Below the pieces are notes generated by a model. That model saw nothing but the letters and a program-made list of their open reading frames with translations. It ran no database searches and was not told the origin of the DNA. Below are positions 13,316-21,062 of a stretch of 36,528 bases of DNA, piece by piece. The translations under genes were made by a program, and so were the position numbers. The DNA is from Gammaproteobacteria bacterium (GTDB lineage: Bacteria > Pseudomonadota > Gammaproteobacteria > UBA9214): assembly GCA_020027635.1 (NCBI GenBank), contig JAHKKL010000001.1, positions 1 to 36,528 on the forward strand. Reading direction: 5' to 3'. Every line of letters begins with the position of its first letter. Within the stretch, counting starts at the first letter, position 1.

Positions 13316-14980
13316 TTGCCGCGCTTTAATATCTCAGGCTCGCCGAGTTTTCTGCCTGCGGGCATGTCGCTGGTGGCGATTAAGGCGATTCAAAAGGGCA
13401 TTACCTCGACGTACACCGCGTCACCACCTGACGCCACGCAGAATGCGTACATGGCGGCGAATGGACTGACGGCATTCCGCTGCATCAACAACGAAAACGG
13501 ATGCACCTGCAACGCTGACGGCACCGGGTTTTCTAAGGCCGGGACGTTCTTGGATGACGACATCGCTCTCAACAAGGCCATCCCCGGCGTCACTCGCGTG
13601 TCGTCGGTTATCGGAGGCTTCCTGCCAACCGCGCTGAGAGTGACCGAGGCAGGTGGTGCGTGGACATCCGGGTTCTATCGTTGCGTGAGTGCCGCCGCAT
13701 GGAAAACCTACGTCAAGGGGATGCTCGACTTCATCTATCTGACGCAAGGACTAAACGACATCTGGTTCATTTTCGGCAACGAGTTTCACGCTATTGCCGA
13801 CCCGTGGATTGACGCCACCGCTGCGACGGACAGGGATGCAGGTGCTACCGGCACACCTGATGGCGGCGCGCAGCGGTACACAAACTATCTGACGTGGTAC
13901 GGCCACACCAGTGACGCTTTCAAGGAATGGAAAATCACCAACCCATCGAAGCTCATCAAGCTTGGCGGGCCGGCGATGGACTACCACCTCGAGACGTTGC
14001 CCCAGTTCTATACCGATTGTCAGTCGGCGACACACATTCTTGACTTCGTGGATGTTCACTTCAACGTGCCGCAGTCCTTCATCGCCGGAAAGAGCCTTGC
14101 TGACTTGATGGGCACGGTCATCAAAGACCTCCGAGCCGTGGCCCCGTCGATGCCGGTATGGATCACCGAGAACACATTCACGATTGGCGGCTCCAGCGGT
14201 ACTTTCGGAAACAACCCGATTACCACCGTTAGCGGCAGCAACATCATCACGCTCAACAAGACCGCGCACGGGCTGGTGGCGAACCAGAGGCTCGTTCTTT
14301 ACAACGCCATCGACACGAACGGTATCACTGCAGCCAACATCAATGGGCACCGCACAGTCCTAGATGTCACCGACGCGAACAACTATCGGGTAGTCGTGGG
14401 GGCGAACGCTACCTCCAACGGTACCGGTGGCGGCACGACCCCAATGAGCTACGCGCTCGACGACCAGTTCCTTGAATGGCACCCGACCTACATGGGCGCA
14501 GCGTATCTTGAGCGCGCATTGTTCGTGGCCCGCCAAGGGTACACAGAGGGGTATCACCTGCTGGGCTACGAGAACCGCGTCGCGTCGCAGGCGAACCCTG
14601 TGCGCGCATGGTTCTTCGTTGATTCATACAACAACTGGGAGCCGTTCCATACGTGGCTCGCGCATATGACGCTGCAGCAGGTCACCGGAACCTACGTGCA
14701 GGCCGGGGTGCTGCCAAAGACTGCCGGGGTCAACTCCGTCCCGATGGGAATAGTGGCCAACAACGGCGGCCTGTATAACGCCGCGATCTGGAACTTCTCG
14801 CACCAGCACAACCCGGACCCGCACAACAAGCCGTGGAGCGACGCGACGAAGGTGCAGGCCGTTCTTGCCGACGGATCGAGGAAGTCGATCAGCCGGTACA
14901 AGCTTAACGGCTCGTCGTCATGGATCATTGGTGAGCCGACATTGAACTACGGCGACTATTGTTACTGCGAGCTTGTATGA
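13316..14980 (+). CDS. Clan GH-A-type glycoside hydrolase with inserted tail-fibre beta domain
   Basis: The 554-residue product resembles a TIM-barrel glycosidase. IWFIFGNEF (149-157) fits the clan GH-A acid/base position, with Glu156 after Asn. VDVHFN (245-250) fits the strand-6 histidine motif, and MPVWITENTF (279-288) the nucleophile strand, with Glu285. Residues about 297-377 look like an insertion typical of phage tail proteins (TAHGLVANQRLV, then NGITAANINGHRTVLDVTD). The barrel seems to resume after it. The start is a TTG only 2 bases after the previous stop with no clear ribosome site, so coupling is likely; an internal ATG at 13364 is the alternative. No signal peptide is seen. Substrate unknown. 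Confidence 0.7.
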   Translation: MPRFNISGSPSFLPAGMSLVAIKAIQKGITSTYTASPPDATQNAYMAANGLTAFRCINNENGCTCNADGTGFSKAGTFLDDDIALNKAIPGVTRVSSVIGGFLPTALRVTEAGGAWTSGFYRCVSAAAWKTYVKGMLDFIYLTQGLNDIWFIFGNEFHAIADPWIDATAATDRDAGATGTPDGGAQRYTNYLTWYGHTSDAFKEWKITNPSKLIKLGGPAMDYHLETLPQFYTDCQSATHILDFVDVHFNVPQSFIAGKSLADLMGTVIKDLRAVAPSMPVWITENTFTIGGSSGTFGNNPITTVSGSNIITLNKTAHGLVANQRLVLYNAIDTNGITAANINGHRTVLDVTDANNYRVVVGANATSNGTGGGTTPMSYALDDQFLEWHPTYMGAAYLERALFVARQGYTEGYHLLGYENRVASQANPVRAWFFVDSYNNWEPFHTWLAHMTLQQVTGTYVQAGVLPKTAGVNSVPMGIVANNGGLYNAAIWNFSHQHNPDPHNKPWSDATKVQAVLADGSRKSISRYKLNGSSSWIIGEPTLNYGDYCYCELV

Positions 14981-15096
14981 ACATCGCCAGAACCCTTGCC
15001 ACCCCCCTGCCGACAGGTGCTATTGCGATGACAGACGAATTCGACTTCGGCACTCTGGCCGACACTGAACGAGGCATGACACATGACGCTGACTGA
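14977..15096 (+). CDS. 39-residue small ORF
   Basis: ATG at 14977 overlaps the hydrolase stop (ATGA) and the frame ends inside the start of the next gene (stop 15094-15096). The product is acidic in its second half (MTDEFDFGTLADTERG). It is supported only by overlap on both sides; coding status is uncertain. Confidence 0.4.
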   Translation: MNIARTLATPLPTGAIAMTDEFDFGTLADTERGMTHDAD

Positions 15097-15301
15097 CGTT
15101 TGGGAAGTTCTGCAATACGCGGAGCGTACCGGCGCCGATACCGACGTTCCGGAAGGATCGCGCGTCGTGGCGCTGTCGGAGACGCTGGTTAATGAAATGC
15201 TGCAGGCGTTCATTGGTAGCGACGTCGATATGCCGGCGCGCCGCGTCCACGAACTGATGCGCCAGATGGCAGAACGCAGCCGCGCCGCTCCAACGAACTG
15301 A
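15083..15301 (+). CDS. Small hypothetical helical protein
   Basis: The 72-residue product starts at ATG 15083, overlapping the small upstream frame by 14 bases. It is helical, with an N-terminal MTLTDVWEVLQYAER and a C-terminal basic helix (VHELMRQMAERSRAA). No family is recognised. It ends 41 bases before the inverted-repeat-bounded unit. Confidence 0.5.
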   Translation: MTLTDVWEVLQYAERTGADTDVPEGSRVVALSETLVNEMLQAFIGSDVDMPARRVHELMRQMAERSRAAPTN

Positions 15302-15342
15302 CATTTCCGCACTTCATCCACCAAGGCGCTTTGGCGCATATT

Positions 15343-15363
15343 TGGGTAGTGTCTCAGTTTGAA
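15343..15363 (+). repeat. Left terminal inverted repeat, 21 bp
   Basis: This is a perfect reverse complement of 15973-15993. The last base of the repeat is the A of the ATG of the 105-residue gene, so the repeat occupies the place where a ribosome site would normally be. Confidence 0.85.
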
Positions 15364-15680
15364 TGATAAATTCTGATCTCGAAAAATATGCCCCATCTGT
15401 TGACTTGGAGATTGATCCGGGCATTCGTCGCTTTGTTCTAATTCTACGCTCTGGCGGCGTCGATACCTTTGAGTCGTGCGAAGGCGGCGAAGGTCATCCG
15501 TTCAAAGAGCCGACCGTAAGATTCATGGGGAATACCGCCGAAGGGTATAGGGCCTTTTCAGTGGCGATAAACTACGGGCTGCCGGTCTGTAAGTTGCGGC
15601 GCTACTATCAGGTTATTGATTGTCAACTAGAAGGCCCGTGGTGGGAGATGACTTTTTCCATCACGGACAAACATCAGTAG
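15363..15680 (+). CDS. Conserved-looking hypothetical protein inside the inverted-repeat unit
   Basis: The 105-residue product has a compact alpha/beta look with the striking motif GVDTFESCEGGEGHPFKEP (about residues 32-50), then VRFMGNTAEGYRAF and a C-terminal beta stretch (GPWWEMTFSITD). I recall similar ESCEGGEGH-type hypothetical proteins in phages and bacteria, without known function. There is no ribosome site because the terminal repeat abuts the ATG; TGA immediately precedes it in frame. Confidence 0.65.
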   Translation: MINSDLEKYAPSVDLEIDPGIRRFVLILRSGGVDTFESCEGGEGHPFKEPTVRFMGNTAEGYRAFSVAINYGLPVCKLRRYYQVIDCQLEGPWWEMTFSITDKHQ

Positions 15681-15702
15681 TGTGAGTTGGCGCAAAAGAG
15701 CC

Positions 15703-15887
15703 CCCGTCTCGGGATTCCGGCCCGAGACGGGTAAGTCAATGTTTTGGATTGCAACGCAGAAAGGCAGGTGATGCCTATGAGATCAGGGTCGCCCTGATAT
15801 TTGGGCGAGGGGCGGGGAAACCCGCCCCATCTAATCACATGGGCCAATTGTGTTTTTGGCCCTCGCAGTATAGCATACCTGTGAGGG
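15703..15887. other. Array of strong hairpins, possible structured RNA or element end
   Basis: Four stem-loops follow one another: CCCGTCTCGGG/CCCGAGACGGG (11 bp, 7-base loop, 15703-15731), ATCAGGG/CCCTGAT (15782-15798), GGGGCGGG/CCCGCCCC with a GAAA loop (15809-15828), and CCCTCGCAG with CTGTGAGGG (15860-15887, one mismatch). A GGGCCA/TGGCCC pair at 15841-15862 is an alternative to the last one. The 15681-16065 gap holds no credible gene. The hairpins may protect or end transcripts, act in transposition, or form a non-coding RNA. Confidence 0.5.
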
Positions 15888-15972
15888 AAAATACTTATGG
15901 TGTGTCGCGCGGTCTCTTTGGCTTCTTCATGCTTGTAGTATGGCATAGCCTGACCGCTCAAGCATCTGGCTT

Positions 15973-15993
15973 TTCAAACTGAGACACTACCCA
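15973..15993 (-). repeat. Right terminal inverted repeat, 21 bp
   Basis: Exact inverted copy of 15343-15363, ending in CA at the outer edge. Beyond it, 15994-16065 is a short spacer leading to the next late gene. Confidence 0.85.
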
Positions 15994-16065
15994 GATGGCG
16001 ATTGCCTTGCATCCGCAGAATTCCCGTTCTATGCTGATCCCCATGCGAGTAAGTACGCACTAACC

Positions 16066-16464
16066 ATGTCCGTCCCGCCCGAGATCATGCAGATGATGTC
16101 GCAGGGTGGACAACCGCCGCCGGCCGCCCCCGCGCCGGGTGCCGGTCCACTGGGCTCGCCGATGTCCGGCCCGCAGCCGGCCGAGGGGGATCGGGCGCTG
16201 GCGCTGACCCAGTTGCAGACGGCCAAGAGCATGCTGGAGATCGCGCTGCCGAAGCTCGGGAGCGAGTCCCCGGAGGGGCAGGCGATCCTGGATTTCCTGA
16301 AGAAGATCGGGAAATCGGTCGGCCCACAGCGAGCAGAGTCCGAATTGGTGCCGGCCGAGATCGTGAATCTGTTGCAGAGCCTCCCGCAGGCCGGTGGACA
16401 GTCCCCGGAAGCGGCCAGCCTGCAGAACCAGTTGCCGCAAGGTCTACCAGGAGGTATGCAATGA
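16066..16464 (+). CDS. Hypothetical virion-region protein, Pro/Gln-rich
   Basis: The 132-residue product has a Pro/Gly/Ala-rich N-terminus (about 1-40), a helical middle (ALALTQLQTAKSMLEIALPK) and a Gln/Pro-rich end. It resumes the packaging-capsid gene order after the accessory block, which suggests it is a virion assembly gene. It overlaps the next gene by 4 bases. The family is not certain. Confidence 0.6.
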   Translation: MSVPPEIMQMMSQGGQPPPAAPAPGAGPLGSPMSGPQPAEGDRALALTQLQTAKSMLEIALPKLGSESPEGQAILDFLKKIGKSVGPQRAESELVPAEIVNLLQSLPQAGGQSPEAASLQNQLPQGLPGGMQ

Positions 16465-16649
16465 AGAATTTCAACGACAAGCCGTCCAGCGCCGGGTTCC
16501 GGATGCCGACCGATACCGCCCAGAAGAACGGGCAGGTGGTGAATCCGCCGCGGATGGAGCAGATGGGCGGATTTTCGAGCCTGAACAAGGGCCCGAATCG
16601 CAACGCGATGAAGATCGTTCCCCCGAATCGCGGCCCGATCAAGGGCTGA
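16461..16649 (+). CDS. Small basic hypothetical protein
   Basis: The 62-residue product starts at ATG 16461 behind AGGAGGTATGCA. It is Asn/Pro/Lys-rich and probably disordered (SSLNKGPNRNAMKIVPPNRG). It has the same general character as the 67-residue protein at 29512-29715. Function unknown. Confidence 0.55.
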   Translation: MKNFNDKPSSAGFRMPTDTAQKNGQVVNPPRMEQMGGFSSLNKGPNRNAMKIVPPNRGPIKG

Positions 16650-16652
16650 TCG

Positions 16653-17180
16653 ATGACCACGCCACTTTCTGCGCAGGGGCGGCGGCTCGGGGAGCTGAAG
16701 GATGTGGCGGCTTGGCAGTCCGGGCTCGCCGGGGTCGAGAAATGCCTGGCGGTGGTGACCAAGATCCCGCATGGCACCGCCTCGACCGACTATGCGTTCA
16801 AGATCGGCTCATTGCAGACCTACAACGGCACGACCACCCGCCGTGATCTGTATGCCCCGAACACGCTCATCCCCGGTTTCACCGGCACCGCCTACTACTA
16901 CATCACGCGCGCGATCGTGAACAATCCGAGCGCCGATCTCTCACTCGCGACCTCCAGTCTATATACGGCTGCCAGCGCCGGCGGCACGGCCATCATTTCG
17001 GATGCGGCCCTGACCACGCTGAATGCCGCGACCGCGACCCTGAACGCGACCCGGACGATAGCGGCCGGCGGTACCGGCAACCTGTTTACCAGCGCTGCCA
17101 ACGGCACGCTCTACTACCGTGTCGGGACGAATGTCACCGGCAATGCCGACTTCTACCTGTTCGGATTCCTGCTTCCATGA
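16653..17180 (+). CDS. Putative virion structural protein
   Basis: The 175-residue product is Ala/Thr/Gly-rich and beta-looking (YYYITRAIVNN, then many small residues, ending YRVGTNVTGNADFYLFGFLLP). That character fits a capsid-associated or decoration protein, and it precedes the scaffold and capsid genes. The start context GGGCTGATCGATGA is the same as at the next gene. No family is recognised. Confidence 0.55.
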   Translation: MTTPLSAQGRRLGELKDVAAWQSGLAGVEKCLAVVTKIPHGTASTDYAFKIGSLQTYNGTTTRRDLYAPNTLIPGFTGTAYYYITRAIVNNPSADLSLATSSLYTAASAGGTAIISDAALTTLNAATATLNATRTIAAGGTGNLFTSAANGTLYYRVGTNVTGNADFYLFGFLLP

Positions 17181-17190
17181 GGGCTGATCG

Positions 17191-17730
17191 ATGAGCGAAA
17201 CACTTGAAGGTCTGAGCGAGGAGCAGATCCGAGCACTGGCCGAGACCGCGATGAGCCTGGGCAACAACCCCGGCACCCGGCGGGATTTCCAGCGACTGGT
17301 GAAGAAAGCCCATCCGGACGTGAACATCCCGGAGATCGAGACCGACGAGCGCGTAGCCGCGCTGGAGGCGAGTTTCAACACCCGGCTCTCGGAGTTCGAG
17401 AAACAGCAGAAGGTGGCAGACGCCACCCGCCGGGTGACCGAGAAGCGCCAAGAGCTGATCTCCAAGGGTCTGGCCAAGGATCAGGCCGAGATCACCGCCA
17501 TCGAGAAGATCATGGTCGAGCGCGGGGTGGGTGATTACGAGGTAGCGGCGACCTACTACCGCGCCCAGAATCAGCCGGCCGCGCCCACGCCACATGCCAT
17601 CCAGTTGTTCGAGCCCCCGAAGGACGAGCTGAAGATGCTGCGCGAGTCCGGTCCGGGTGAACTGAAGCGTCATGCCATCAATCTCGCGCATCAAGTCGCG
17701 GCAGAATTCAGAGCCGGCAAAACCGGTTAA
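17191..17730 (+). CDS. Putative capsid scaffolding protein
   Basis: The 179-residue product is highly charged and helical, lies directly before the major capsid gene and has an N-terminal NNPGTRRDFQRLVKKAHPDV motif (about 25-44) that I associate with scaffold-like proteins of short-tailed phages. A long predicted coiled coil (about 55-115) and a Pro linker follow. It would guide capsid shell assembly and then leave. Assigned from position and composition. Confidence 0.65.
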   Translation: MSETLEGLSEEQIRALAETAMSLGNNPGTRRDFQRLVKKAHPDVNIPEIETDERVAALEASFNTRLSEFEKQQKVADATRRVTEKRQELISKGLAKDQAEITAIEKIMVERGVGDYEVAATYYRAQNQPAAPTPHAIQLFEPPKDELKMLRESGPGELKRHAINLAHQVAAEFRAGKTG

Positions 17731-17744
17731 CCAGGAGCGCCAGC

Positions 17745-18755
17745 ATGTCCAATCTCGCAACCGGCTATCTTCCCACAGGCGCAATCGGCGCCGAACTCTC
17801 GGCCATCACGCGCCGGGCGTTCATCCCGTCACTGATCGTGCAGGTCTACAATGCCAGCCCGAACATGGCAGCGCTGATCGCGAATGCGAACACCGCCACC
17901 GGCGGCATCAATTCGGTCACCGCGCCCGTGCAGGGCAATGCGATGACCACCCCGGCATGGTCTGACTACTCCGGCACATTCAACCAGCCGGCTGTGCAGA
18001 CCGGTATTCAGGACGCCGAGTTCAGCCTGAAGCTCTTGATCACCCCGATCCCCTATCTGGGCATGGAGGGGCTGGTGCAGGCTGATCATGCGGTCATCAA
18101 TCGCCTGTACGCGGTGATGAATGACGCTGGTAACTCGACCACGGACACGCTCTCGACTGCGCTGTTCACGAACGTCAGCAACACCCAGCAGATGACCGGG
18201 TTCCCGGCTGCCATCGATGACGGCACCAATCTGGTGACCTACGGCGGGATCAGTCGCACGACCTACAGCTGGTGGCAGTCACTGGTCTACGCCAACAGCC
18301 CGGCGGTGAACCCGACGCGGGCCTCGGTGATGCAGTGGATCACCGGCACGGTCAAGAAATGCGGCGAGCTGCCGACCTACGGCACGATGGGTCCGGGGAC
18401 CTGGCAGTTGCTGGCCAACGATTACGTTGGGCAGGAATCCTATGTGATCCAGCCCGGTCGCAGCTTCACCGATGACAATTCCGGTCCGCGCTCGGCCTTC
18501 CGGGCGCTGGAGGTTGCCGGCGTGCCGATCTACCTCGATCCCTACCAGACCGAGGGCGAGCTGCTGCTGATCAACAGCAACTACATCAACCTCTATATCC
18601 ACGAGATGGCGAGTTTCGCCTTTACCGGATTCGAGTCCACGCTGCCGAATTTCCAGCTCGGCTATGTCGGCGCGGTCGTGACCGTGCTCGAGCTGGTCAA
18701 CGTCAAGCCGAAGTCCTGCACGCGAGTGTCGGGCCTCAATTACCTGTCGATCTAA
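17745..18755 (+). CDS. Major capsid protein
   Basis: The 336-residue product follows the scaffold-like gene and has a strong ribosome site (AGGAGC). Size, Ala/Gly/Thr-rich sequence, the N-terminal helix region (ELSAITRRAFIPSLIVQVYN) and the C-terminal beta region with a conserved-looking end are all consistent with an HK97-fold capsid protein. It should form the icosahedral shell. No cleavage site is evident. Confidence 0.85.
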   Translation: MSNLATGYLPTGAIGAELSAITRRAFIPSLIVQVYNASPNMAALIANANTATGGINSVTAPVQGNAMTTPAWSDYSGTFNQPAVQTGIQDAEFSLKLLITPIPYLGMEGLVQADHAVINRLYAVMNDAGNSTTDTLSTALFTNVSNTQQMTGFPAAIDDGTNLVTYGGISRTTYSWWQSLVYANSPAVNPTRASVMQWITGTVKKCGELPTYGTMGPGTWQLLANDYVGQESYVIQPGRSFTDDNSGPRSAFRALEVAGVPIYLDPYQTEGELLLINSNYINLYIHEMASFAFTGFESTLPNFQLGYVGAVVTVLELVNVKPKSCTRVSGLNYLSI

Positions 18756-18768
18756 AGGAGCGACCGTC

Positions 18769-19872
18769 ATGGGCGTCAATCAAATCGGTGCAGGCATCAA
18801 GTCCACGGCGCGGCCGGCCATCACGGTCGATCTGCAGAGCGGACAGGGCTACACGGTCCCGAGCGGCCAGTACATGGTCAGCCCCGGCAAATACACATTT
18901 ATCCAGTACTTCGATCCGGTCCTCTACACCTGGCGCAAGCTGGGCGCCGGCGCGCTGCCACAGTCCGTGATCCTGTCCTCGGACGGGACCAACTATCGGC
19001 TATACAACCCGACCGGCACGGTCGTGGCGGCCATCGTGACCAACGGTGGCACCGCGGACACGACCCTGAACGGGGTCTGGCTGGCCAAAAATGTGACCTC
19101 GACCACCCCATCCGCGAAGGTCACCAGCACGCGCACGGTGTTCAACGTGATTATCGGCGGCGCAGTCTCGACCACGGTCACAGTGGCGACGGCCGGCAGT
19201 GGCTACACGGTGGCGCCGATCGTGACCTTCTCGGCCCCGCCGCAGGGCGGCATGCAGGCGACCGGCTATGCCACGATCTCCTCGGGTGCGGTGACGAGTG
19301 TCACGGTCACCAACCAGGGCGGCGGTTATTCCAGCGCCCCGACCGTGACGCTGACGAACGCCAATGGAGACACGACTGGTAGCGGCGCGACGGCAACCGC
19401 GGCGCTGGACACGACGGTGTCGGGCAAGGTCGTGGGGCTGACCTGCACCGAATCCGCGACCGGCCTGACCTCGGTTCCGACGATTACCTTCAGCAATTGC
19501 CCGGCGAGCGCTGCCGCCACGGCCATCATGTGCCTGACCGCGACCACGGTGCCGAACCAGGCATCGACGCAGATGGGCAATGGCAGTGTCGGCCTGATGA
19601 TGAGCGCGGTGACTGCCGGCTCCTCGATCACGACCAACCCGCTGTACGAGACCGGTGTGTTTACCCCGCGCCTTGGCTATACAGCATGGTCGGCAGTGGC
19701 CTCGGGCGCAACGACGATCGTCGATGGCGGCCTGCACCAGATCGTCTCGGCCACCAATACCTCCAATGTGGTCTATGCCATTCTGCCGACAGGGACCACG
19801 CCGGGCGCAGCCACCCCGGCGGCCTGCACCTATTCGTCCACGAACGATCGCAGCATCCTGCTGCCGCTATGA
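18769..19872 (+). CDS. Virion protein with GxGY-type beta repeats, possible capsid decoration/fibre protein
   Basis: The 367-residue product starts behind AAAGGAGCGACC. The N-terminal about 130 residues include YTFIQYFDPVLYTWRKLGAG. A repeated beta module follows: GSGYTVAPIVTF (143-154), GGGYSSAPTVTL (184-195) and a degenerate GLTSVPTITF (232-241), alternating with Gly/Ala/Thr-rich strands. The same module occurs inside the adaptor-like protein at 20214-21062. Its position right after the capsid gene suggests a decoration or head protein. Confidence 0.65.
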   Translation: MGVNQIGAGIKSTARPAITVDLQSGQGYTVPSGQYMVSPGKYTFIQYFDPVLYTWRKLGAGALPQSVILSSDGTNYRLYNPTGTVVAAIVTNGGTADTTLNGVWLAKNVTSTTPSAKVTSTRTVFNVIIGGAVSTTVTVATAGSGYTVAPIVTFSAPPQGGMQATGYATISSGAVTSVTVTNQGGGYSSAPTVTLTNANGDTTGSGATATAALDTTVSGKVVGLTCTESATGLTSVPTITFSNCPASAAATAIMCLTATTVPNQASTQMGNGSVGLMMSAVTAGSSITTNPLYETGVFTPRLGYTAWSAVASGATTIVDGGLHQIVSATNTSNVVYAILPTGTTPGAATPAACTYSSTNDRSILLPL

Positions 19873-20204
19873 CGCATATCTCGGTCAAGAACGGCAACGA
19901 TTTCGCGATCAAGGGTCGCTATGACGGGCAGGATTATTCCTTCCCGCCTGGCGAGCCGGTAGCGGTCCCGGTCGAGGTTGCCAATCATGTCTTCGGATGG
20001 GGTCAGCCGGACAAGACGCGCGCCCTGCACCGGCTGGGTTGGCTGAGTACGGCCGATAGCATGTCGCAGGCGCAGGAGCGGATGAACCGTATCATCTTCG
20101 AGGAGGTCGTACAGAGCTATGCCCCGAAGGAGCGCAAGACGCAGGCCAACCAGGTGGCAAACAGCAAGAAGCCAGTCCTCGCGGAAGGCGGCAACGAACT
20201 CTGA
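19869..20204 (+). CDS. Small head-associated hypothetical protein
   Basis: The 111-residue product starts at ATG 19869, overlapping the previous stop by 4 bases. The first 60 residues look like a beta domain (YDGQDYSFPPGEPVAVPVEV) and the rest is helical and basic. Small proteins at this position often belong to head completion, but the family is not identified. Confidence 0.55.
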   Translation: MTHISVKNGNDFAIKGRYDGQDYSFPPGEPVAVPVEVANHVFGWGQPDKTRALHRLGWLSTADSMSQAQERMNRIIFEEVVQSYAPKERKTQANQVANSKKPVLAEGGNEL

Positions 20205-20213
20205 CCGAGATGA

Positions 20214-21062
20214 ATGGCCGTCACCCTGACAGATTACCTCGATCGCGAGCGCCAGCTACTCCACGACGTTGACGGCGATTACTACACTGACGATCAGTTG
20301 ACGAGCTGGACCAATATCGCCCGACGCCGGGTGGTGGGCGACACCGGCTGCAATCGTCAGCTTCAGCTCGGATACCTTCAGGCAGATCAGGAAACCTTCA
20401 CCTACGGGGCACTGACCGGCGTCGGCGTGACCGATGGCGGCAGCGGCTATTCTGACAGCTTCGCGGTAACCTTCAGTGGCGGTGGCGGTAGCGGGGCGGC
20501 GGCCACGGCCACGGCCACGAGCGGGGTCATCCAGTCGATCACGCTGACGAATTTCGGCACCGGCTACACCAGCGCCCCGACCCCCGTTCTGAGTGCCGGG
20601 GGCGGGTCGAGCGGGACCGCCACCGCCGGCATACTGAACCTGAACACACTGGATGTGATCAATGTCACGATCATCTGGGGCACGACCCGGATCGTGATGG
20701 GTTACATGAGCTTCACCCAGTTCAATGCCTACATGCGGGCATGGACGAATTTCCAGCAGCGCCCGGCCGTGTTCACGACCTACGGACAGAGCACGCTGTA
20801 CCTGGGCAGCATCCCGGATCAGACCTACGCGAGCGAGATTGACACCGTGGTGATCCCGGATGATCTCTCCTCCGGCAGCCAGACCGACACACTCATCTAC
20901 CCGTATACCGATTCAGTGCCCTATTACGCCGCTTCGCTCGCCAAGGAGTACCAGCAGCAGTGGGAGGAAAGCGAGGTATTCCTGCAGAAGTACAAGCAGC
21001 GAGTGAACCAGGCCCTGCAGTCGATTGCCACGCGCCGGATCGTCAGCGCCTATGGCAACTAA
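20214..21062 (+). CDS. Head-tail adaptor-like protein with inserted beta-repeat domain
   Basis: The 282-residue product begins with a helical part typical of phage adaptors (residues 1-55, DYYTDDQLTSWTNIARRRVV). A beta-rich middle (about 140-225) contains TTRIVMGYMSFTQFNAYMRA, and a helical C-terminus follows (ASLAKEYQQQWEESEVFLQK). P22 gp4-type connectors have a comparable role, joining portal and tail. Residues about 68-139 carry two GxGY modules (GSGYSDSFAVTF, GTGYTSAPTPVL) that look like a separate insertion. It overlaps the next gene by 11 bases. Confidence 0.7.
   Translation: MAVTLTDYLDRERQLLHDVDGDYYTDDQLTSWTNIARRRVVGDTGCNRQLQLGYLQADQETFTYGALTGVGVTDGGSGYSDSFAVTFSGGGGSGAAATATATSGVIQSITLTNFGTGYTSAPTPVLSAGGGSSGTATAGILNLNTLDVINVTIIWGTTRIVMGYMSFTQFNAYMRAWTNFQQRPAVFTTYGQSTLYLGSIPDQTYASEIDTVVIPDDLSSGSQTDTLIYPYTDSVPYYAASLAKEYQQQWEESEVFLQKYKQRVNQALQSIATRRIVSAYGN

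Larger units (their letters stand above)
15343..15993. mobile_element. 651 bp unit bounded by perfect 21 bp inverted repeats, candidate non-autonomous mobile element
   Basis: A 21-base sequence beginning TGGGTAGTGTCTC is repeated exactly in inverted orientation at the far end, so the unit begins with TG and ends with CA as in many insertion sequences. No transposase fits inside. The unit carries one 105-residue gene and a chain of hairpins. I found no target-site duplication immediately outside the repeats. It could be a MITE-like derivative with cargo, a remnant of a larger element, or a regulatory cassette. The family is not identified. Confidence 0.55.

Noticed and set aside
15674..15961. 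Minus-strand frame of 95 codons inside the inverted-repeat unit
   Set aside because: It runs across the hairpin chain, so its codons are constrained by base pairing, and no ribosome site or recognisable sequence supports it.
15343..15993. Integron cassette (attC) interpretation of the inverted-repeat unit
   Set aside because: No recognisable RYYYAAC/GTTRRRY core pair was found at the ends, and the repeats are perfect 21-mers instead of an imperfect attC hairpin.
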